Shown piece by piece: positions 35,234-43,005 of a stretch of 64,000 nt of DNA. The DNA lies in NCBI RefSeq assembly GCF_029892285.1, contig NZ_JARXVM010000006.1, positions 186,001-250,000 on the forward strand, given 5' to 3'. This DNA comes from Rhizobium sp. SG_E_25_P2. GTDB taxonomy: Bacteria > Pseudomonadota > Alphaproteobacteria > Rhizobiales > Rhizobiaceae. The position numbers were made by a program, and so were the translations under genes. The notes under the pieces are model-generated. The model had not been told where the DNA came from. It did not search any database and saw only the letters and a list, made by a program, of their open reading frames with translations. Positions within the stretch are counted from its first letter, which is position 1; the number at the start of each line of letters is the position of its first letter.

Positions 35234-35263
35234 GCCCGGCCCGCGCAAGCGGCCGGGCTTTTT
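35234..35263. terminator. Terminator between the DUF2076 gene and the LysR gene
   Basis: GCCCGGCC and GGCCGGGC pair perfectly around a nine-base loop and are followed by TTTTT. The stop codon of the convergent LysR gene lies immediately behind. Confidence 0.85.
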
Positions 35264-36168
35264 CATGTGATGCGGCCGTGTTCGGCGAGATAATCGAGCA
35301 GGGCCCGCACGCGCGCCGGCACGGGGCCACCTTGGCCAAGATAGACGGCGTGGAAGGCTTCGACTTCGATCACCATGCGGTCGGGCAGGATTTCGACCAG
35401 CCGGCCGGCGGCGAGATCAGCCTGGCATGTGAAGGTGGCCTGCCGGGCAATGCCCATCCCCTGGATCGCCATCAGTCGCAGGGCTTCGCCGTCGCTCGCC
35501 TTGACCCGAACTGCGGGATCAACTGGGACTTCCCTCTTGTCAGTGCGCATCCGCCACTCGCTCAAGGCGCGCCGATAGGTGAAGTCCAGCCGGTCATGTC
35601 GCTTGAAATCATCCGGCGTCTGCGGCGCGCCGCGCCGGGCGAGATAATCGGGAGAGGCCACAAAGATCAGCCTTGTGTCGCCGAGCTTTCGGGCCATCAG
35701 GCTCGAGCTTTGCAGGGGTCCGGCGCGAATGGCGATGTCGGCGCGCTCGGACACCAGATCCACCACGGTGTCGGTCTGGATGACTTCTACGCTGATGCGC
35801 CGGTGTCTATCCAGAAAATCGCCGAGGATAGGAGCCAGCACATGTGTTCCATAGGAAGCGCTGGTGTTGATGCGCACGCGGCCCGATGGTGTGTCTTCGC
35901 CCGAGACCAGGCGCTCGGCATCGTCGATTTCACCCAGGATCCGACGCGCGCTTTCATAAAAGGCGTCGCCTTCGGGCGTCAGGGTCAGTTTGCGGGTGGT
36001 GCGGTTGACGAGCCTTGCGCCGAGCCTCGCCTCAAGCCGGGCCAGCAGCTTGCTGATGGCGGACGGAGTCATATCGAGTGCACGGGCGGCGGCGGACAAT
36101 CCGCCCGCTTCCACCACCGCGACAAAGGCTTCCATATCGCCCGACCTGTTGGCGTCTATGCGGCTCAT
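35263..36168 (-). CDS. LysR-family transcriptional regulator
   Basis: A 301-residue LTTR. The winged helix-turn-helix at residues 10-68 (MEAFVAVVEAGGLSAAARALDMTPSAISKLLARLEARLGARLVNRTTRKLTLTPEG) is followed by a periplasmic-binding-protein-like sensor. It stands divergent from an MFS exporter gene with a 98-base shared region, the usual LysR plan, so it probably controls that exporter. The inducer is unknown. An inverted repeat next to its start codon is a probable binding site. Confidence 0.93.
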   Translation of the reverse strand: MSRIDANRSGDMEAFVAVVEAGGLSAAARALDMTPSAISKLLARLEARLGARLVNRTTRKLTLTPEGDAFYESARRILGEIDDAERLVSGEDTPSGRVRINTSASYGTHVLAPILGDFLDRHRRISVEVIQTDTVVDLVSERADIAIRAGPLQSSSLMARKLGDTRLIFVASPDYLARRGAPQTPDDFKRHDRLDFTYRRALSEWRMRTDKREVPVDPAVRVKASDGEALRLMAIQGMGIARQATFTCQADLAAGRLVEILPDRMVIEVEAFHAVYLGQGGPVPARVRALLDYLAEHGRIT

Positions 36169-36185
36169 TGTGATTTCAATTCACA
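36169..36185. promoter_or_regulatory. Probable LysR-type operator
   Basis: TGTGA-N7-TCACA is a perfect interrupted dyad (T-N11-A type when counted inside) directly next to the lysR start codon in the divergent gap. It is likely an autoregulatory site, also serving the exporter promoter. Confidence 0.45.
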
Positions 36186-36266
36186 GATACTGTTCCTTGC
36201 GCCAATCTAGTTCACAAGTGGCGTCGCGTCTATCTCTTGTTCAACTCAACGATACGGACAAGTGTC

Positions 36267-37436
36267 ATGCCTCTCGCACTCTATGCCCTCACCGTCGGCG
36301 CCTTCGGCATCGGCGTCACCGAATTCGTCATCATGGGCCTGCTGCTCGATGTCGGCAAAGATCTCGGCGTATCGATCGCCTCCGCCGGCCTGCTGATCTC
36401 AGGCTATGCGCTCGGCGTGGTGTTTGGCGCGCCTGTTCTCACCGCGATGACCGCCCGCTGGCCGCGCAAAATCGTGCTGCTTGGGCTGATGGCGATCTTC
36501 ACGCTCGGCAATCTCGCCTGCGCGCTGGCGCCCAGCTATGAAGCGCTGATGGCGGCGCGGCTGTTCACGGCGCTGGCGCATGGCGCCTTCTTCGGCGTCG
36601 GCTCCGTGGTCGCCACCAAGCTTGTCCCCGCCGACAAGCAGGCGTCCGCCATCGCCATCATGTTCACGGGCCTCACCGTCGCCAATATCATTGGTGTTCC
36701 CTTCGGAACCTGGCTCGGCCAGAGCTATGGCTGGCGCGCCACCTTCTTCGCCGTGGCCATAGTCGGCGTCGCGGCGCTGACCATCATCGCCCTGTTCGTG
36801 CCGAGCGAAAAGGATGCGCCAGAGGCCAGCGACTGGCGCGCTGACCTTCGCGCCATGCTGCGGCCGGCCGTGCTGATCGGCCTTCTCACCACCGTGCTCG
36901 GCTATGCCGGCGTCTTTGCGCTATTCACCTATATCGCGCCGGCGCTCAAGGACATCACCGGCTTTTCCGATGCGGCGATCTCGCCCATCCTGCTGGTGTT
37001 CGGCGCGGGCCTCGTGGTTGGCAATCTCGCCGGCGGACGGCTTGCGGACAAAAACCTGAAGTCAGCCCTGTATGTTACACTGATCGCGCTGACGCTCACG
37101 CTTGGGCTGATGACATTTGCGTTGGACAACAAGATCGCCGCCGTGATTTTCGTCTTCCTGATTGGCGCGGCCGGCTTCGCCACTGTCGCGCCGCTGCAGA
37201 TCTGGGTGCTGCAAAAGGCCGTGGGCGCCGGCCAGAGCCTCGCTTCCAGCTTCAACATCGCCGCCTTCAATCTCGGCAATGCGCTGGGCGCCTGGCTGGG
37301 CGGCGTGGTGATCACGAGCGGCCCAGGCCTTGGCTATCTGCCGCTCGCCGCTGCCGGCTTTCCGCTTCTGGCGCTGGGCTCACTGGCGTGGGGCCTGTCG
37401 CTTGCCCGGAAGCCGCTCGCGCCACAAACAGCTTGA
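36267..37436 (+). CDS. MFS exporter, AraJ/YdhP-like
   Basis: A 389-residue major facilitator with twelve helices of the DHA1 drug/arabinose-efflux branch. The start helix carries TVGAFGIGVTEFVIMGLLLDVGKDLGVS, where this branch has F-x-x-G-x-T-E-F. The motif in loop 2 reads TARWPRKIVLLGLM, and helix 5 has GLTVANIIGVPFGTWLGQ (the antiporter motif). The substrate cannot be read. ATG 36267 is chosen; a TTG at 36237 would add ten residues without family likeness. Divergent from its LysR regulator. Confidence 0.92.
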   Translation: MPLALYALTVGAFGIGVTEFVIMGLLLDVGKDLGVSIASAGLLISGYALGVVFGAPVLTAMTARWPRKIVLLGLMAIFTLGNLACALAPSYEALMAARLFTALAHGAFFGVGSVVATKLVPADKQASAIAIMFTGLTVANIIGVPFGTWLGQSYGWRATFFAVAIVGVAALTIIALFVPSEKDAPEASDWRADLRAMLRPAVLIGLLTTVLGYAGVFALFTYIAPALKDITGFSDAAISPILLVFGAGLVVGNLAGGRLADKNLKSALYVTLIALTLTLGLMTFALDNKIAAVIFVFLIGAAGFATVAPLQIWVLQKAVGAGQSLASSFNIAAFNLGNALGAWLGGVVITSGPGLGYLPLAAAGFPLLALGSLAWGLSLARKPLAPQTA

Positions 37437-37470
37437 AGCCAGGATGTCGCTCGATATGGCGGCGGAAACC

Positions 37471-39087
37471 TCACTCCGCCGCCGCCTGCCCCGCCTGCTC
37501 GCGATTCTTCATCAGCTTGTAGACGATCGAATCCATCAGCGCCTGGAAGGAGGCGTCGATGATGTTGTCGGAGACGCCGACCGTCCACCAGCGTGCGCCC
37601 GCGCCATCGGCCGATTCGATCAACACGCGGGTGATGGCTTCCGTGCCGCCATTGAGGATACGGACCTTGTAATCCACCAGTTCGAGATCGGCGATTTCCG
37701 ACTGGTATTTGCCGAGATCTTTGCGCAGCGCCACGTCGAGCGCATTGACCGGGCCATGGCCTTCGGCCACAGACATGGTTTCCAGCCCATCGATGATCAG
37801 TTTGACCACGGCTTCAGACACCGTCTTCAGCTGGCCATTGGCGTCGAAGCGGCGCTCGACCATGACGCGAAAACTCTCGACCTTGAAGAAATCCGGCACC
37901 GAGCCGAGAATGCGCCGCGCCAGCATTTCAAAGCTCGCATCGGCGCCTTCATAGGCATAGCCCGAGGCTTCGCGCTCCTTGACCTCTGTGATCAACTGGT
38001 CCAGCCGCGGATCGTCCTTGGAGACGACAATGCCCCGGCGCTTGAGCGCATTGATGAAATTGGATTTGCCGCCCTGGTCCGACACCATGACCTTGCGCAG
38101 ATTGCCCACCGTTTCCGGCGGCACATGTTCATAGGTGCGCGGGTCCTTGAGCAGCGCCGAGGCATGGATGCCGGCCTTGGTGGCGAAGGCGGAGGCGCCG
38201 ACATAGGGCGCCTGGTGATCGGGCGAGCGGTTGAGCAATTCGTCAAAGGCGTGGCTGAGGCCGGTGAGGCCCTGCAGTTTGTCGGCGTCGACGCCAGTCT
38301 CGAAGCGATCGGCAAAGGCCGGCTTCAGCGCCAAGGTCGGCAAAAGCGTGATCAGATTGGCGTTGCCGCAGCGCTCGCCGATGCCATTGAGCGTGCCCTG
38401 GATCTGGCGCACGCCCGCCTCGACGGCCGCCAGCGAATTGGCCACCGCCTGGCCGGTGTCATTGTGGGCATGGATGCCAAGACAGTCGCCCGGCACGCCC
38501 GAAGCGATGACGGCCGCGACGATGTCGCGGATCTCAGACGGCTGCGTTCCGCCATTGGTGTCGCACAGCACCACCCAGCGCGCGCCGGCGTCATAGGCGG
38601 TCTTGGCGCAGGCCAGCGCATAGGCGGGATTGGCCTTGTAGCCGTCGAAGAAATGCTCGCAATCGATCAGCGCCTCCTTGCCGCTCGTGATAACGGCCTC
38701 GACCGACTGGGCGATGCAGTCGAGATTTTCGTCGTTGGAACAGCCGAGCGCGACCTTGACATGATAATCCCAGCTCTTGGCGACCAGACAGACAGCGTCC
38801 GATTTCGCCTGCAAAAGCATGGACATGCCGGGATCGTTTGAGACGGAGATTCCGGCGCGCTTGGTCATGCCGAAAGCCACGAATTTCGAGCGCGCCGTGC
38901 GCTTCTTCTCGAAGAATTTGGTGTCGGTGGGATTGGCGCCGGGATAGCCGCCCTCGACATAATCGAAGCCGAAATTATCGAGCATGGTGGCGATGGAAAT
39001 CTTGTCCTCGACCGAAAAATCCACGCCCGGCGTCTGCTGGCCGTCGCGCAGCGTGGTGTCGAAGAGATAGATGCGTTCCCTGGTCAT
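37471..39087 (-). CDS. cimA: Citramalate synthase
   Basis: A 538-residue LeuA-like enzyme that joins pyruvate and acetyl-CoA to (R)-citramalate, leading to 2-oxobutyrate and isoleucine. The HMGL-like barrel has DTTLRDGQQTPGVDF with the metal Asp, then HAHNDTGQAVANSL and GTLNGIGERCGNANL, the family signatures. The C-terminal LeuA dimer/regulatory domain ends near residue 520. Length fits the CimA (long) type rather than 2-isopropylmalate synthase. Citramalate synthase rather than LeuA is inferred from the short VEGGYPGANPTDTKFF segment. Upstream is a palindromic repeat. Confidence 0.9.
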   Translation of the reverse strand: MTRERIYLFDTTLRDGQQTPGVDFSVEDKISIATMLDNFGFDYVEGGYPGANPTDTKFFEKKRTARSKFVAFGMTKRAGISVSNDPGMSMLLQAKSDAVCLVAKSWDYHVKVALGCSNDENLDCIAQSVEAVITSGKEALIDCEHFFDGYKANPAYALACAKTAYDAGARWVVLCDTNGGTQPSEIRDIVAAVIASGVPGDCLGIHAHNDTGQAVANSLAAVEAGVRQIQGTLNGIGERCGNANLITLLPTLALKPAFADRFETGVDADKLQGLTGLSHAFDELLNRSPDHQAPYVGASAFATKAGIHASALLKDPRTYEHVPPETVGNLRKVMVSDQGGKSNFINALKRRGIVVSKDDPRLDQLITEVKEREASGYAYEGADASFEMLARRILGSVPDFFKVESFRVMVERRFDANGQLKTVSEAVVKLIIDGLETMSVAEGHGPVNALDVALRKDLGKYQSEIADLELVDYKVRILNGGTEAITRVLIESADGAGARWWTVGVSDNIIDASFQALMDSIVYKLMKNREQAGQAAAE

Positions 39088-39126
39088 GCGTATCCTCCCG
39101 CCAATGTGTTGGCGTCTGTTCTGTGG

Positions 39127-39287
39127 CCACCCCCCTCTGCCCTGCCGGGCATCTCCCCCTCAAGGGGGGAGATTGGCTGGCGGCCTTCGCTCGCCTCAAC
39201 AGCGACGCCGCAGAGTCGAGCGATCGCCCTCCTCCTTCGATCTCCCCCCTTGAGGGGGAGATGGCCGGCAGGCCAGAGGGGGGTGAC
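39127..39287. repeat. RIME-like palindromic mosaic repeat
   Basis: About 160 bases between cimA and the proline iminopeptidase gene. Outer arms CCACCCCCCTCTGCCCTGCC and GGCCAGAGGGGGGTGACG pair in part. Inside, each side has an own palindrome of CATCTCCCCCTCAAGGGGGG type, with a central part of about 60 bases. This form with a Phe-like GATCTCCCCCC arm is typical of rhizobial intergenic mosaic elements by memory. Confidence 0.7.
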
Positions 39288-39307
39288 GCCCAAAGCGGCA
39301 GCCGCCG

Positions 39308-40279
<972 letters not shown>

Positions 40280-40300
40280 TCAAGTCGGAATCTTCCATCA

Positions 40301-40684
40301 TCAATCGCCGTCCCAACCGATCAGGCGATGCCGAAGCGCGGCTACGATCTCCAGATAGACGGCTTCTTCGGCATTGAGGACATCGTCATTATCGAACCGA
40401 AGGACCGCGAAGCCTTGGCTGCGCATAAAGGCGTCTCGTCGCGCATCATGACGGATGGCATTGTCATAACCATGGCTATGACCATCAACCTCAATGATGA
40501 TGCGCGCGGATAGCCAGGCGAAATCGGCAATGTAGGGACCGAGAGGCGTTTCGCGGCGAAAGCGAGCGCCGAATGGACGAAGTTCTCTCAACAGGTTCCA
40601 CATCACCTGCTCGGCTTTGGTCCGGTCACGACGCAATGATTGGGCGCGGTGTCTGGTTTTCGGATCAATATTGGAATGGGGCAT
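40301..40684 (-). CDS. DUF559 domain protein (Vsr/endonuclease-like)
   Basis: A 127-residue protein of the DUF559 family, a restriction-endonuclease-like fold. The motif IADFAWLSARIIIEVDGHSHGY has the D-...-E-V-D pattern of the PD-(D/E)xK core, followed by RRDAFMRSQGFAVLRFDNDDVLN with R-x-x-x-L-x-x-x-G-(F/W)-x-V-x-R-(F/x)-x-x-x-(D/E)-V. Start RRDRTKAEQVMWNLLRELRPFGARFRRETPLGPY is typical. Often found singly in genomes; the biological role is not known. It begins downstream of a palindromic repeat (40713-40868). Confidence 0.85.
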   Translation of the reverse strand: MPHSNIDPKTRHRAQSLRRDRTKAEQVMWNLLRELRPFGARFRRETPLGPYIADFAWLSARIIIEVDGHSHGYDNAIRHDARRDAFMRSQGFAVLRFDNDDVLNAEEAVYLEIVAALRHRLIGWDGD

Positions 40685-40712
40685 GAACTTCGCCTCCGGC
40701 AGCGAAGGAAAG

Positions 40713-40868
40713 TACCCCTCCCCAACCCCTCCCCACAAGGGGGAGGGGCTAGGATGCTGCGCCCTCGTCTTCACCCTCCGCCGATACACCAGACGCAAGG
40801 TTGCGATTTTGCCGGAATAGTGCTGCGGGTTAAGCCCCTCCCCCTTGTGGGGAGGGGTTGGGGCGGGG
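40713..40868. repeat. Second type of palindromic mosaic repeat
   Basis: Between the DUF559 gene and the GFA gene. Outer arms are CCCCTCCCCAACCCCTCCCCAC-like and GTGGGGAGGGGTTGGGGCGGG-like and are near-perfect complements, so a strong stem-loop forms. Between them 60 bases. It is unlike the repeat at 39127, so two families stand 1.5 kb apart. Confidence 0.7.
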
Positions 40869-40899
40869 AAAGCCAAAACCGCCGACCAAAGAAGCCGTC

Positions 40900-41412
40900 T
40901 CACACCCCCTCCTCCGTCGGCCGCCAGTGATCGGCGGGCTCGGAGCGCGGCGACCATTCGGATGTGTCGTGGTCGGGGTGCTGATAATTGACGATATGCG
41001 CAAGGAAGGGCGCGGCTTCGAGGTCGTCCTCGGTTACCCGCTCGGGCAGCTCTTGCAGATGATCCACATAGGCGACCTTGCCTTCGACGCCGAATTGCAC
41101 TGATGGCGCGATGCGGCCGGGCTCGTCGAACGCGCCGATGGCAAGGCCGACGCCATCGGGCGCTTCATAGCAGAGCGGCGTGCCGCATTCGCCGCAGAAG
41201 CCGCGACGGACATAGTTGGAGGAGCGGAAATATTTGGGCTTGCCGCGCGTCCAGGTGAGCTGAGCCTCGCCGACCGAGACAAGCGGCGCGAAATAATTGC
41301 CAAACGCTTTCTGGCACATGCGGCAATGGCAGATCGAGGCGTCCTGATAGCGGCCTTCCAGCCGGAAGCGGATGGCGCCGCATTGGCAGCCGCCGGTGTA
41401 GACATCGCTCAT
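40900..41412 (-). CDS. GFA-family (glutathione-dependent formaldehyde-activating-like) zinc protein, copy 1
   Basis: A 170-residue protein of the GFA/CENP-V domain family. Zinc ligands are in TGGCQCGAIRFRLEG (C-x-C), SICHCRMCQKAFGNYFAPLVS (C-x-C-x2-C) and RGFCGECGTPLCYE (C-x2-C). Such domains bind glutathione or small thiol adducts in several relatives; formaldehyde handling is shown only for some. Start ATG overlaps the stop of the 39-residue membrane microprotein gene in ATGA. A close paralogue (copy 2) lies two genes upstream, so the pair is a tandem duplication, with a longer C-terminus in this copy. Confidence 0.9.
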   Translation of the reverse strand: MSDVYTGGCQCGAIRFRLEGRYQDASICHCRMCQKAFGNYFAPLVSVGEAQLTWTRGKPKYFRSSNYVRRGFCGECGTPLCYEAPDGVGLAIGAFDEPGRIAPSVQFGVEGKVAYVDHLQELPERVTEDDLEAAPFLAHIVNYQHPDHDTSEWSPRSEPADHWRPTEEGV

Positions 41413-41528
41413 TTGAACGCTCCCACGAAATAAAGCACTGCGGCCACAATCACCACCAGCGCCACGGCCTTGCCGACCAGCGCGTAGATCAACCATTTCG
41501 GCATCTGCGTGTTCGGATTGCCCGCCAT
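41409..41528 (-). CDS. 39-residue single-helix membrane microprotein
   Basis: A small gene inside the GFA pair. The protein begins MAGNPNTQMPKWLIYALVGK, then one hydrophobic helix (AVALVVIVAAVLYFVGAF) and a Lys at the end. Two Lys flank the N-terminal side of the helix, so the C-terminus probably faces outside the cytoplasm by the positive-inside rule. Its stop TGA overlaps the ATG of the downstream GFA gene (ATGA) and its start is two bases after the stop of the upstream GFA gene. This double coupling argues that it is translated. I do not recognise a family. Confidence 0.6.
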   Translation of the reverse strand: MAGNPNTQMPKWLIYALVGKAVALVVIVAAVLYFVGAFK

Positions 41529-41530
41529 GC

Positions 41531-41992
41531 TCAATCCTCCGGCCACTTGTCGGTGTCGTGATCGGGATGCTGCCAGCTTTCGATGGCCGCAAACATCGCA
41601 TCCACCTCGGGATCGTCGAGCACGGGCTGTTCGAACAGATGATCGATCCAGGGCAGCCGCTTCTTGTGATTGACCTGGATCTGCGGCTCAAGCTTTTCGG
41701 GATGATCGAAGGCGCCGATGGCGAGTTCGACGCCGTCGCCATGATGATAGGTCAGCGGCGTGCCGCATTTATTGCAGAAGCCGCGCCGGACCTTCTTGGA
41801 GGAGCGATAGAGCGAGGGCTGGCCGCGCGTCCATTCGAGATGAGCTTGATCGGCGGTCACCAGCGGCCCGAAAAAGCCGCCAAACGCCTTCTGGCACATG
41901 CGGCAATGGCAGATGGAGGGACGGCCGAGATGGCTGGCGCGAAACCGCACCGCGCCGCATTGGCAACCGCCGGAAAGAATTTCATTGGTCAT
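41531..41992 (-). CDS. GFA-family zinc protein, copy 2
   Basis: A 153-residue paralogue of the other GFA protein, with the same ligands: SGGCQCGAVRFRAS, SICHCRMCQKAFGGFFGPLVT and RGFCNKCGTPLTYH. The loop after the last pair is shorter, and the C-terminus carries QHPDHDTDKWPED, like the VNYQHPDHDTSEW of copy 1. Its ATG overlaps the vapC stop in ATGA, so it can be translated with the toxin. The substrate is not known. The arrangement places two GFA proteins and a membrane microprotein behind a vapBC promoter. Confidence 0.9.
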   Translation of the reverse strand: MTNEILSGGCQCGAVRFRASHLGRPSICHCRMCQKAFGGFFGPLVTADQAHLEWTRGQPSLYRSSKKVRRGFCNKCGTPLTYHHGDGVELAIGAFDHPEKLEPQIQVNHKKRLPWIDHLFEQPVLDDPEVDAMFAAIESWQHPDHDTDKWPED

Positions 41993-42408
41993 GCGGAGGG
42001 CCTTTCGATCCAGTTTTCGAGCTTCAGCCCATCAATGCGGGAGAATTCGCGGATATTGTCGGTGACGAGGGTGAGATCGAGGGATTTGGCGTGGGCGGCG
42101 ATGAGAAGGTCAAAGGGGCTGATGGGCCGTCCGAGCATCTCCAACTCGACCCGTATCCGCGCAAATTCGCCATCGAATGCAGTCTCGAACGGCAGAGGCG
42201 GCACTTCGCTCAAGAAGCCGCCGACTCTCTGCATCAATGCTGGTGAGCCTTTCTTGAGGGCGCCAAAGCGCAGTTCGCAGGCGGTTACGACGCTGACACA
42301 TAGCGCGTCTTGGCCTATGTCCCGCGCGCGCCTTACCGTTGCGCCCCTTGGATTGCGGACCATGTCAGACACGATATTCGTATCCAGCATGTATCGGAGT
42401 GGGCTCAC
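41989..42408 (-). CDS. vapC: VapC PIN-domain ribonuclease toxin
   Basis: A 139-residue PIN-domain toxin. Acidic metal-site residues are in MLDTNIVSDMVR (Asp), VVTACELRFGALKKG (Glu), PFDLLIAAHAKSLDLTLVTDNIREFSRI (Asp, then D-N-x-x-x-F), the usual VapC pattern. VapC toxins cut tRNA or rRNA. The start is GTG 42408 overlapping the antitoxin stop in GTGA. The stop overlaps the start of the GFA gene. All catalytic positions are present, so it looks functional. Confidence 0.93.
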   Translation of the reverse strand: MSPLRYMLDTNIVSDMVRNPRGATVRRARDIGQDALCVSVVTACELRFGALKKGSPALMQRVGGFLSEVPPLPFETAFDGEFARIRVELEMLGRPISPFDLLIAAHAKSLDLTLVTDNIREFSRIDGLKLENWIERPSA

Positions 42409-42644
42409 AGATCGACTTCCCGCATTGGCAGCAAGCCCTCATCGACGTCAGGAAACTCTTCATCCAACGGCTCAAGCGTAGCAAGCCACTCAAACAGGCT
42501 CGATTTTTTCTTTGGGGAAATGATGATGTCTTCGCCAACTTTGCGCATCACTGCTTCGTCGCCCGGCAACTCGAATTCCACAGGAATGCGAACGGCCTGA
42601 TTGCGGCCGTTGCGGAACAGCTTCACATCTCGTTCGATACCCAT
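42405..42644 (-). CDS. vapB: VapB antitoxin (AbrB-type), partner of VapC
   Basis: A 79-residue antitoxin. The N-terminal AbrB/SpoVT-like fold is visible as RDVKLFRNGRNQAVRIPVEFELPGDEAVMRKVGEDIIISPK, with the mark N-G-x-x-Q-A-V-R-I-P. The C-terminal FEWLATLEPLDEEFPDVDEG part masks VapC. Start 42644 has GGAGGCGAG just upstream. Twenty bases further upstream lies a doubled GCATATGC palindrome, the likely operator. Confidence 0.92.
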   Translation of the reverse strand: MGIERDVKLFRNGRNQAVRIPVEFELPGDEAVMRKVGEDIIISPKKKSSLFEWLATLEPLDEEFPDVDEGLLPMREVDL

Positions 42645-42662
42645 TCTCGCCTCCAGAAACGT

Positions 42663-42683
42663 GGCATATGCCAAGCATATGCC
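42663..42683 (-). promoter_or_regulatory. Probable VapBC operator: two GCATATGC palindromes
   Basis: GGCATATGCC and GCATATGCC stand side by side with two bases between them, so their centres lie about 11 bases apart, on the same helix face. They lie between the vapB2 stop and the vapB start. VapB-VapC complexes bind such paired palindromes to repress their own operon. Confidence 0.65.
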
Positions 42684-42690
42684 CGATCCT

Positions 42691-42945
42691 TCAAATAGCA
42701 AGCGTTTCGACATCCTCTGGCAACCGATCTGCGAAGTCGTCGTCGAGAAGGTCATTTTCGGTAAGCGGCTTGCGCGACCGCAGCCATTCGAAAAAGTCGC
42801 GGTCCTCACGTTTGGGCTCCAGAATGATCCGATCACCCTCCTTGCGCATAGTAATCTCATCCCCGGGGAAATCGAACTCCTCGGGGATCTCCACGGCGCG
42901 ACGGCCGTCCTTCAGGACGATTTTCACATGCCGGATCTCGTTCAT
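42691..42945 (-). CDS. Second VapB-like antitoxin without its own toxin
   Basis: An 84-residue AbrB-type protein similar in layout to the neighbouring VapB: RHVKIVLKDGRRAVEIPEEFDFPGDEITMRKEGDRIILEPK, then FFEWLRSRKPLTENDLLDDDFADRLPEDVE. The DNA-binding N-terminal part lacks the usual N-G-x-x-Q-A. No VapC gene stands directly behind it; the next gene on the strand is the other vapB, across the operator. It may be a remnant of a second module, or a partner of a distant VapC. It starts 61 bases after the cysS stop. Confidence 0.8.
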   Translation of the reverse strand: MNEIRHVKIVLKDGRRAVEIPEEFDFPGDEITMRKEGDRIILEPKREDRDFFEWLRSRKPLTENDLLDDDFADRLPEDVETLAI

Positions 42946-43005
42946 GCTCGGCGCCTCCGATGGCCTTGCGGCAAGCATAGGCCAGACCGCTGAAAACTCC
43001 AATTC

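Noticed and set aside
37330-38841. Frame antisense to cimA beginning inside the MFS gene
   Set aside because: Mirror frame; overlaps two well-supported genes.
41413-41742. Upstream extension of the GFA copy 1 frame
   Set aside because: It covers copy 2 and the microprotein in another frame, with Ser/Pro/Arg-rich nonsense composition.
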